From an uncultured Oscillospiraceae bacterium (GTDB lineage Bacteria; Bacillota; Clostridia; Oscillospirales; Ruminococcaceae), in assembly GCA_910577365.1 (NCBI GenBank), contig CAJTMU010000067.1:1-12631 (forward strand): a stretch of 12,631 nucleotides of DNA, read 5' to 3'. Under the pieces are notes generated by a model. It did no database searches and was not told where the DNA came from. It worked only from the letters and a program-made list of their open reading frames with translations. The position numbers and the translations under genes were made by a program. Positions 1 to 5,700 of the stretch are shown one piece after another (position 1 is the stretch's first letter; each line of letters begins with the position of its first letter).

Positions 1-397
1 CTCCGAACGTTATCGTATTTTTGCGGATAAGATCGCAATATTTCTTTTGCCCGACGGTTTTAGGCTTGATGGGCTTTCCGGAACAGCTCACGCATACGCA
101 GTCGCCGCTCATGGAGGCAATCTCACCCTCCTCGCCGTCGTTCACCATAGCGATAGCATACCGGACATTCTGCTCTTCGATAACCTCTCCGCGCGAATAG
201 CTGCCGCACAGCGTTTTAACAGCCTTCTCCGCTTTTCCTACGGAGCTTTCGTCATCGCCGACTATCCTCACTTCTCCGCCGCGGCTGAAAATAGTCACGC
301 CGAACGCTTTCTGTATCAGATTTACATTCCTGTCAAACTCCCCGAAAACAGCGCGGAGCTGCTCGGTGCTGTCCATGTTTATATTTCTCTCTGCCAT
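1..397 (-). CDS. phoH: PhoH-family ATPase/RNA-associated protein, N-terminal 132 residues (cut by window edge)
   Basis: The reading frame starts at ATG 397-395 and runs off the left edge. Visible are an N-terminal QLRAVFGEFDRN segment (about residues 13-24), FGVTIFSRGGEVRIVGDD (about 34-51), which matches the KH-like region of the PhoH/YbeZ family, and KPIKPKTVGQKKY followed by IRKNTITFG at the break. In full-length PhoH proteins the Walker A motif GPAGTGKT follows directly, so it would lie just outside. PhoH proteins are cytoplasmic P-loop ATPases linked to RNA metabolism, often next to ybeY. The start is set by AGGAGA (402-407) about five bases upstream. The gene lies downstream of the lipase and a frameshifted gene on the same strand with no consensus promoter in between, so it may be read from the promoter at 2236-2264. 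One unusual detail is CVCVSC (two Cys pairs) just before KPIKPK. Family assignment is confident; the catalytic part is not in view. Confidence 0.9.
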   Translation of the reverse strand, partial: MAERNINMDSTEQLRAVFGEFDRNVNLIQKAFGVTIFSRGGEVRIVGDDESSVGKAEKAVKTLCGSYSRGEVIEEQNVRYAIAMVNDGEEGEIASMSGDCVCVSCSGKPIKPKTVGQKKYCDLIRKNTITFG

Positions 398-420
398 ATT
401 TTCTCCTGATTTTAAAAAAG

Positions 421-498
421 TTTTTCGCGACCCGCCCATGAAAGCTCCGCTTCGCTCCGTTTTCACAGGCTCTCGCGAAAAATTTCCTGCGTGGGCGG
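421..498 (-). repeat. Two interleaved inverted repeats in the phoH leader (pseudoknot-like)
   Basis: TTTTTCGCGA at 421-430 is the exact reverse complement of 473-482. CCGCCCA at 432-438 is the exact reverse complement of 492-498. The arms alternate (A-B-A'-B'), which is the topology of an H-type pseudoknot if transcribed. The block lies between the end of the frameshifted gene (508) and the phoH start (397), and between the arms is an imperfect direct repeat of CGGAG. This is what the sequence shows; an RNA role is inference. It could instead be a short dispersed repeat. Confidence 0.45.
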
Positions 499-507
499 TA
501 TGTTTAT

Positions 508-854
508 TTATGCTTTCAGCGCATTTTTCGCTCGCTTTTTACGGGTCAAAACATAAGCCAAACGCGTCATCAATATATCTAAATAATAGCTAAAAATTTC
601 CGTTATATTATACAAGTCCTTCTTTAAAATAATTCCGTCAACCGTTATGGAATTACACAGCTCGTTAAACGATCCATAATAAAACACGCTGCTGCCCGCT
701 CTCTTTGCTTCGCACATCTCAAAAAAGCAATTGTTCACATAACCTATCATCACATACTCTTTTCCGTTTATTACAAGCCACACCTCCGGTTCGCTCTTGT
801 AACCCCATATATCAGCCTTTTCAGCTCTTCAAACATCGGCATATGATTATCCAT
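508..854 (-). pseudogene. Short hypothetical gene interrupted by a one-base frameshift
   Basis: ATG 854-852 lies four bases after the lipase stop (TGA 859-861), with GGAGGGG upstream overlapping the lipase end. The opening frame reads MDNHMPMFEELKRLIYG and stops after about 23 residues. The neighbouring frame, open from about 828 to the stop at 508-510, reads sensibly as ADIWGYKSEPEVWLVINGKEY and continues for about 100 residues. Adding one A to the four-A run at about 816-819 joins the two as FEELKKADIWGYKSEPEVW, giving about 116 residues. No classic -1 slippery heptamer is present, so a mutation or sequencing error is more likely than programmed frameshifting. The GTG at 783, with GGAG directly against it, is a poor start for an independent gene. 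I do not recognise the family; it has no signal peptide and a very basic C-terminus (TRKKRAKNALKA). Its tight spacing to the lipase implies a shared transcript. Confidence 0.6.
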
Positions 855-858
855 GCCG

Positions 859-2193
859 TCAATATCCCCTCCGCTTAAGCTCCGCCGCGACCTGCACATA
901 AAATTCCCGCACGTCAAATCCCTTAAAATCCTCGCGGTTAAGGTCAATAACGTCAGCGTGAGTTATACCGCGCTTTCCGGTCGGATAAAGCGGCGTGAAT
1001 TTTTCGCCCCATTCCGCGGAAGTAAGTGCAACAAGCCCGTCGTTATCACCGTCGAACTTTTTTACAACGTGATAGGAAACATTCAGCGGAAACCTCCCAC
1101 TGCGCGCTCTCGCGGATTTTGAGCCGAAGCTCTGATACATTACACCCTCCGCGTTCGGCACTTCCCTGTTGAACTCCTCGCAGAAGCTGTTAGTAAGATT
1201 TTTCACCGCCGCCATAAAATCAGGATTCGGGTCGCCGAGCTTTCTGAACGCCGCGTTATAGCTGTTCTCTATCGTCCTTACCAGCTTTTCGGGAGCTTTT
1301 CCCAGAAGATACTCTGCGAAAATGCAGCCCCTGTGCGGTGTGTTTATCGTAGTAAGGCTCGCCACATACTTGTCGCTGCCAAGCTTGCTTATGGCGTAAC
1401 GGGAATCCAACCCGCCCTTTGAGTGAGCTATGATATTCACCTTTTCGCAGCCCGTTTCCTTAACTATCTTCTCTATGCGCTCTGACAACTCCGAAGCACT
1501 GTCAGAAACCGACGAAGCTGACTGCTGCTCTCCGTAATATATCACCGCGCCGTTTTTCTCAAGCTCCGCGGGAACCCTCCCCCAGTAATTCAGCAGCTTG
1601 CTGTCGCGGAAAAATACTCCGTGAACAAGAAGAATAGGGTATTTCGTGGCGCATATTTTATCTGCCTCACGGCTTTTGTCCAGTTTGTCAAGCGCCAGCT
1701 CGCGGCGGCATTCAAAACGCGCCTTTATATAAATTATCATCAGCATTACAAGGTTAGCGGGCGGCACAAAGCCGAGAACTATCCCCAGCACACGGTAGCG
1801 TATACCGAGCTGCACCGACGTGAGATATACCCTTATTATCCCGTTCCAGAACAGAATAAGCTCACCTACCGCTAAAATCACGCAGTAAAACACATACGCG
1901 GGGATATCAAGCCTGCCGTTTATAGCACCGATAAGTCCCGCCGACGCAAGCGGCAGCGAAGCGATCGCTGTCACAAAAAACGTCAGAAGAAGCTCCGCTC
2001 CGTCCCCAAGAACCTTAAGGCGCATAGATGGGTATCTTTTGAGCGTCGGGAAAACGTTGTATACCAGAAAGTAAATTCCCGCCGCGAGCATCGTCCCGAC
2101 GCGTATCCAGACGTTTATCTCGCTCATAAAAAGCGAAGCGTTCAGCACAAACGTCATAAGAAACAAATTCAGAATTCTGATCAAAACATTCAT
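859..2193 (-). CDS. Membrane-attached alpha/beta-hydrolase, triacylglycerol-lipase type
   Basis: Predicted to hydrolyse carboxylic esters such as acylglycerols. The N-terminal 160 of 444 residues are hydrophobic, with about five candidate membrane segments (about 3-23, 29-48, 66-90, 98-120, 133-156). A basic linker (about 157-180) leads to a hydrolase domain. That domain has an oxyanion strand YPILLVHGVF (185-194), a nucleophile elbow IIAHSKGG with Ser258, a following INTPHRG (283-289) typical of lipases, an acidic DGDNDGLV (381-388) with Asp383 or Asp385 as catalytic candidate, and His412 in ITHAD. The elbow has Ala where GxSxG lipases have Gly. Known bacterial lipases of this type are usually secreted; here the enzyme is fused to a membrane domain, and topology is ambiguous because basic residues flank several segments. 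The ATG at 2193 follows an in-frame TAA and fits the promoter at 2236-2264, giving a leader of about 36 bases, though the RBS (GGTGA) is weak. First gene of a likely operon. Fold confident, substrate unknown. Confidence 0.85.
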   Translation of the reverse strand: MNVLIRILNLFLMTFVLNASLFMSEINVWIRVGTMLAAGIYFLVYNVFPTLKRYPSMRLKVLGDGAELLLTFFVTAIASLPLASAGLIGAINGRLDIPAYVFYCVILAVGELILFWNGIIRVYLTSVQLGIRYRVLGIVLGFVPPANLVMLMIIYIKARFECRRELALDKLDKSREADKICATKYPILLVHGVFFRDSKLLNYWGRVPAELEKNGAVIYYGEQQSASSVSDSASELSERIEKIVKETGCEKVNIIAHSKGGLDSRYAISKLGSDKYVASLTTINTPHRGCIFAEYLLGKAPEKLVRTIENSYNAAFRKLGDPNPDFMAAVKNLTNSFCEEFNREVPNAEGVMYQSFGSKSARARSGRFPLNVSYHVVKKFDGDNDGLVALTSAEWGEKFTPLYPTGKRGITHADVIDLNREDFKGFDVREFYVQVAAELKRRGY

Positions 2194-2235
2194 TTTTTCA
2201 CCGGCTTCAATAAAATCACCTTAGTAACTTCTTTA

Positions 2236-2264
2236 ATTATACACTTATCTCCATGTTTTGTCAA
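2236..2264 (-). promoter_or_regulatory. Consensus sigma-A promoter of the lipase operon
   Basis: On the minus strand TTGACA (2259-2264) is followed by a 17-base spacer and TATAAT (2236-2241), both perfect matches. The start site should fall near 2229, about 36 bases before the lipase ATG. Confidence 0.88.
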
Positions 2265-2416
2265 TGCAATTTTTTCGGAATAAATCCCGTTTGCATGAGA
2301 AAAATACATTTCAGAGGTAAAAAGATAATTTTATGAGGAGAGAATCCCCGCTTTAAGTAAACATAAAAATTTCAGACCTCCCCCTTACCTCTTACTTCTG
2401 AACCCGGAGGCGAGTT

Positions 2417-2542
2417 ATGAACATGATAACGTGCAGCGAACGCTGCCGCTGGCAAAAGGATGGTCTGTGCACCCTTGAAGACCTGACCCATGCCGGCAGC
2501 CCGTCATGCTCGGGCTGCCGATTTTTTGAGAAGCAGGAATAA
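2417..2542 (+). CDS. 41-residue five-cysteine mini-protein
   Basis: A short ORF begins at ATG 2417 with a strong GGAGG (2406-2410) six bases upstream and ends at TAA 2540-2542. The protein begins MNMITCSERCRWQKDGLCTL and ends CSGCRFFEKQE. Its cysteines are at 6, 10, 18, 31 and 34 (CX3C, X7, C, X12, CX2C), suggesting metal or Fe-S binding. From memory it resembles tiny Clostridia proteins with a CxxxC...GxCxL layout, often annotated hypothetical or misannotated as a dehydratase; that similarity is recall, not a search. No consensus promoter is visible upstream, although 8-base inverted repeats (2313-2320 and 2385-2392) flank an A/T-rich leader. A terminator-like hairpin lies inside the coding region and covers Cys31 and Cys34. 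It stands alone between two minus-strand genes. Being a gene is likely; its function is unknown. Confidence 0.62.
   Translation: MNMITCSERCRWQKDGLCTLEDLTHAGSPSCSGCRFFEKQE
2494..2527 (+). terminator. Intrinsic-terminator-like hairpin inside the mini-gene
   Basis: CGGCAGCCCG (2494-2503) pairs perfectly with CGGGCTGCCG (2511-2520) across a 7-base loop. It is followed by A and six T (2522-2527). It lies before the mini-gene stop codon at 2540. There is no U-tract for the minus strand. Confidence 0.7.
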
Positions 2543-2565
2543 AGCGCGTTTGCGAATGCTCTGAG

Positions 2566-2591
2566 CAAAAATACCGCTATGTATGCAGCGG
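2566..2591 (-). terminator. Possible weak terminator downstream of the AraC-family gene
   Basis: On the minus strand CCGCT (2587-2591) pairs with AGCGG (2574-2578) over an 8-base loop, followed by TATTTTTGC. The stem is only five pairs. Position, 31 bases past the regulator stop, is right. Confidence 0.35.
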
Positions 2592-2621
2592 GGCTGATCA
2601 TTCATACGGTAAAATCGTAAA

Positions 2622-3500
2622 TTACCCCTTTTTGCGCGCTGCTTTTCTGTATTCACATGGCGTACAGCCCATTATCTCCTTGAAACGCCTGTTGAAATTA
2701 GACAGATTTCTGAATCCGCAGCCGAAAGCCGCTTCGGAAGCAGTCATATCGGTTTCGCAAAGCAGTGCGCACACCTTTTTCACCCTTAGCTGCGCGAGGT
2801 ATTCTATCGCTCCTATTCCAACAGTCTTTTTAAAGCAGCGCATAAAATAACTTTTGCTGAGATGGACCGTATCGGCAAGCAGTTCTATGGTTATGTCCTC
2901 ACCGATATTTTCATTCATATATTCTATTGCGGGACGGATAATTCCACCTGTGCTTACCGCGTTTTCGGAAGCGCAGTATATATCGCCGCTTATCTCCAGA
3001 AGCCAGAAAAGACGGAGCAGCTCGCTTTTCATAAGCATATCAAGCTGAGGAGTGTTTCCCTTTGCGCAGGAAAAAATATTATCAACCGAAATCTTTATCT
3101 CATCATAATAAATATGCTCTTTTGTTATTCTGGAATTTACCACGAACTCCCCGTTTATTATCGGACGGACGCATGAAACCGCGCTGCGGTCATTTTCAGA
3201 CGCTCCCAGCATTTCGGGGCTGAACACAATTGTATCATAAATCTGCTTTGAATTATCATGAGGATAAATCGCGTGAAACATATTCGGGGGAATAATTATA
3301 ATATCACCCTCAGCGGAAACAAATTTATCATCGCCGCAAATAAACTCTGCACAGCCCGAAATTATGTGATTTATCTCAAATTCGCTGTGCCAATGGAACG
3401 GTACAGCGGCAAAATAATCGGGAATAAGGCATTTATAATAGCTGAACGGCACAAGAAGCGTGCTGTGCACTCTGTTTTCTTCCGAGCACAAATTACCCAT
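2622..3500 (-). CDS. AraC-family transcriptional regulator with N-terminal cupin sensor
   Basis: A 292-residue DNA-binding regulator, the usual length for the family. The N-terminal half has a cupin-like sensing fold: FHWHSEFEINHIISG (about 35-49) with His36, His38 and Glu40, then GDIIIIPPNMFHAI (about 65-78). The C-terminal 100 residues carry two helix-turn-helix units, with DITIELLADTVHLSKSYFMRCFKK (about 202-225) and the family signature from TASEAAFGCGF to GCTPCEYRK (about 253-286). The start is at 3500, where GGAGGG sits just upstream. An in-frame ATG at 3563 lies only about 9 bases after the promoter -10 box, has no RBS and would add 21 unconvincing residues, so I reject it unless a leaderless mRNA is made. 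The gene is divergent from the GH13 gene with 165 bases between starts, so it probably senses a sugar or related ligand and controls that gene; this is inferred from position only. Confidence 0.93.
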   Translation of the reverse strand: MGNLCSEENRVHSTLLVPFSYYKCLIPDYFAAVPFHWHSEFEINHIISGCAEFICGDDKFVSAEGDIIIIPPNMFHAIYPHDNSKQIYDTIVFSPEMLGASENDRSAVSCVRPIINGEFVVNSRITKEHIYYDEIKISVDNIFSCAKGNTPQLDMLMKSELLRLFWLLEISGDIYCASENAVSTGGIIRPAIEYMNENIGEDITIELLADTVHLSKSYFMRCFKKTVGIGAIEYLAQLRVKKVCALLCETDMTASEAAFGCGFRNLSNFNRRFKEIMGCTPCEYRKAARKKG

Positions 3501-3571
3501 ATTCCCTCCGAAAAATATTATAATATTATAATTCGATATTATTTTACTTGATTTACGCTGCATTTTATAGT

Positions 3572-3600
3572 ATTATATCATATAAGGACATTTTTATCAA
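3572..3600 (-). promoter_or_regulatory. Sigma-A promoter of the AraC-family gene
   Basis: On the minus strand TTGATA (3595-3600), a 17-base spacer and TATAAT (3572-3577). The predicted start near 3565 gives a leader of about 65 bases to the ATG at 3500, supporting that start codon. Confidence 0.82.
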
Positions 3601-3616
3601 GAGCTTTCAGATAATT

Positions 3617-3629
3617 TCGTTAAAAACGA
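3617..3629. promoter_or_regulatory. Palindrome between the divergent AraC and GH13 genes, possible operator
   Basis: TCGTTAAAAACGA is a perfect 5-base inverted repeat around AAA, placed 17 bases upstream of the AraC-gene -35 box and 37 bases before the GH13 start. No consensus promoter is visible for the GH13 gene; GATAAT at 3610-3615 has no good -35, as expected of an activator-dependent promoter. The operator role is inference. Confidence 0.35.
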
Positions 3630-3665
3630 TTTTGAATTATGAGGCTCTTAGAAAGGAACTTGACA

Positions 3666-5225
3666 ATGAACACAAGCAAACAGCCGGCGTGGCTTGACAA
3701 CGCGATATTCTATGAAATCTATCCCCAATCGTTCAAAGACACCAACGGGGACGGTATCGGCGATTTTAACGGAATAACCGAAAAGCTGGACTACATAAAG
3801 GAGCTTGGCTGCAACGCTATTTGGCTCAATCCCTGCTTCGATTCTCCGTTCGGCGACGCAGGATACGACGTTTCCGACTATCTGCTCGCCGCACCGAGAT
3901 ACGGCACGAACGAAGACCTGAAGCGGCTTTTCGGAGAAGCGCACAAACGCGGCATGCATATTCTGCTCGACCTTGTTCCGGGACACACTTCGGTTGAGCA
4001 CAAATGGTTCAGGGAATCCATGAAGGCGGAGAAAAATGAGTATACCGACCGCTATGTCTGGACCGACAGCATCTGGGAGGAACCTCAGGGAATGGGCTGC
4101 ATACGCGGGATATCTGACAGGGACGGTTCATGCGCGGTAAACTTCTTTTCCCATCAGCCCGCGCTGAATTATGGATTTTACAAGCCCGACCCCGATAAAA
4201 AATGGCAGCAGTCAATGGACAGTGAGGGTCCCAAGGCTACGCTTGAAGCGATGAAGGATGTTATGCGTTTCTGGCTCAGTCTGGGCTGCGACGGATTCCG
4301 CGTGGACATGGCAGGCTCGCTGGTAAAGCATGACGAGGACGGCAAGGGTACTATCGCTCTCTGGCAGAACGTCCGCGGATTTCTTGACAGGGAGTTCCCT
4401 GAAGCTGCAATGGTGTCGGAATGGGGCGAACCGGACAAATCGCTGCGAGGCGGATTTCATATGGACTTCCTGCTGCATTTCGGTCCCTCTCACTACAACG
4501 ATTTGTTCCGATGTGCCGAACCGTTCTTTTCAAGCCGCGGCAAAGGTGACGTTTCCAAGTTTGTAAAAAAATATGTTGAAAATTATGAAAAGTCGGAGAA
4601 AAAAGGTCTTATTTGCATACCGTCTGGAAACCATGATATGGACAGACTTTCGCGCGGCGTTCGGGGAGATAATCTTAAAATCGCGTTCGCCTTCCTGCTT
4701 TCAATGCCGGGCGCTCCGTTTATTTATTACGGCGACGAAATTGGCATGAGATATGTTGAAAATCTTACTTCAGTAGAAGGCGGCTACGGCAGGACGGGTT
4801 CACGCTCACCCATGCAGTGGGACGATACCGCAAACGCGGGATTCAGCGCCGCTCCCGCTGAAAAGCTGTACATAAAACAGGATGACAGCCCCGACCGCCC
4901 CACGGTCAAGGCACAAATCTCCGACGAAAACTCGCTATACAGCGAAATAAAGCGCCTTATTTCTGTGCGGCAGTCGCATTCGGCTCTGCAAAGCAAGGGC
5001 GAAATAGAGTTTCTGTATGCCGAAAAGAACGCCTATCCTCTTGCCTACCTCAGAAGCGCGGGAGATGAAAAAATACTTGTTATAATCAACCCCGCTGCAA
5101 GAGAGACTAACTTTGACTGCAAATATTTGCTTAAGGAAAAAATATATTCTTTTGGAGAGGGAGTTTCCGTGAACGGTGAAAGGATAACCGTTCCGCCATG
5201 CTATGCGGGATTTTTCCTCGTATAA
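3666..5225 (+). CDS. GH13-family alpha-glucosidase (oligo-1,6-glucosidase-like), cytoplasmic
   Basis: A retaining glycoside hydrolase expected to cleave alpha-glucosidic bonds in imported oligosaccharides. It has 519 residues and no signal peptide, both usual for the group. The barrel begins with FYEIYPQSFKDTNGDGIGDFNGI (about 15-37), which includes a calcium-loop motif. The conserved regions follow in order: DLVPGH (102-107); QPALNY (about 164-169); GFRVD with nucleophile Asp214; VSEWGEP with acid/base Glu252; and GNHD with Asp324. A small C-terminal beta domain ends NPAARETNF...PPCYAGFFLV. The start at 3666 follows AAGGA (3653-3657) by eight bases; an in-frame ATG at 3639 has no RBS and adds nine atypical residues. 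CSR I has Gly106 where Asn is usual, and CSR V has Ala where Asp is common, so exact specificity (isomaltose, trehalose or sucrose derivatives) cannot be read. It is divergent from the AraC-family gene, its likely regulator. Confidence 0.93.
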   Translation: MNTSKQPAWLDNAIFYEIYPQSFKDTNGDGIGDFNGITEKLDYIKELGCNAIWLNPCFDSPFGDAGYDVSDYLLAAPRYGTNEDLKRLFGEAHKRGMHILLDLVPGHTSVEHKWFRESMKAEKNEYTDRYVWTDSIWEEPQGMGCIRGISDRDGSCAVNFFSHQPALNYGFYKPDPDKKWQQSMDSEGPKATLEAMKDVMRFWLSLGCDGFRVDMAGSLVKHDEDGKGTIALWQNVRGFLDREFPEAAMVSEWGEPDKSLRGGFHMDFLLHFGPSHYNDLFRCAEPFFSSRGKGDVSKFVKKYVENYEKSEKKGLICIPSGNHDMDRLSRGVRGDNLKIAFAFLLSMPGAPFIYYGDEIGMRYVENLTSVEGGYGRTGSRSPMQWDDTANAGFSAAPAEKLYIKQDDSPDRPTVKAQISDENSLYSEIKRLISVRQSHSALQSKGEIEFLYAEKNAYPLAYLRSAGDEKILVIINPAARETNFDCKYLLKEKIYSFGEGVSVNGERITVPPCYAGFFLV

Positions 5226-5535
5226 AGCTATTGTAGTGCATTGTCGGCGAAAAAGTCTTTAAAAAGCGCTTCATTTACTGCATGACAAATACAGTAGGAT
5301 TCACCCTACGGGTACGCTTGATGTAACATCTTAATTGTTCCTAATAATGAAGTAGGCAAAAATTTTTTCAGCAGGACGCTACATCAACAAAATTGATTTC
5401 TTTTTCATAAGAATTACCTATCTTTGGACAATGGGAATAGTAAGCAAAACCGCTGATAAATACAGAAAATATTTATCTATAATTCATGGAAGATACGCCA
5501 GACTCCATAATAAGCTATCTACAAACATAAAAAAG
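5226..5535. other. Gene-poor stretch with inverted repeats and possible decayed coding remnants
   Basis: No complete gene is supported here. Features seen are GTAGG/CCTAC flanking six bases (about 5294-5309), the palindrome GATGTAACATC (5320-5330), and TTGATGTA (5318-5325) repeated inverted at 5380-5387. On the minus strand about 5228-5310 reads GESYCICHAVNEALFKDFF before a stop, and on the plus strand a 44-codon ORF at 5431-5565 (MGIVSKTADKYRKYLS...) has no RBS and runs into the terminator. These may be remnants of a small mobile element, but nothing identifies one. No terminator for the GH13 gene is obvious before 5536. Confidence 0.4.
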
Positions 5536-5580
5536 ATTACCCGAAACTCAGTATGTTTCGGGTAATTTCTTTAACTTTTT
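5536..5580 (+). terminator. Strong intrinsic terminator, possibly bidirectional
   Basis: ATTACCCGAAAC (5536-5547) pairs perfectly with GTTTCGGGTAAT (5555-5566) over a 7-base loop, followed by a T-rich tail to about 5580. An A-run at 5529-5534 would give a U-tract on the minus strand too. It insulates the secreted-protein operon from upstream transcription. Confidence 0.85.
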
Positions 5581-5587
5581 CAAGCGG

Positions 5588-5616
5588 TTGACAAATAATG
5601 GTGGGTATGATACAAT
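5588..5616 (+). promoter_or_regulatory. Extended -10 sigma-A promoter of the secreted-protein operon
   Basis: TTGACA (5588-5593), a 17-base spacer and TACAAT (5611-5616) with TG one base upstream of the -10. The predicted start near 5623 leaves a leader of about 78 A/T-rich bases, including an imperfect hairpin (ACAAT near 5625 with ATTGT near 5654). Confidence 0.88.
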
Positions 5617-5700
5617 AGAGATATACAATATTTTTTTATTAAAACTATAAAAAATTGTGTAACACTCTGCAAATAATTTAAAAACAGGAGGACTTATTTT

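Noticed and set aside
47..409. Plus-strand ORF of 120 codons at the left edge
   Set aside because: It is antisense to the clear PhoH coding frame, has no RBS and its product has no recognisable composition.
617..658. TATAAT on the minus strand with TTGACG upstream, inside the frameshifted gene
   Set aside because: The spacer is 23 bases, too long for a sigma-A promoter, and it lies within coding-like sequence.
3501..3563. N-terminal extension of the AraC-family gene from ATG 3563
   Set aside because: The ATG lies about 9 bases from the -10 box with no RBS and adds 21 residues unlike the family; 3500 has GGAGGG and fits the promoter.
5431..5565. 44-codon plus-strand ORF before the terminator
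   Set aside because: No RBS, no promoter, and its last codons are the terminator hairpin; treated only as a possible remnant.
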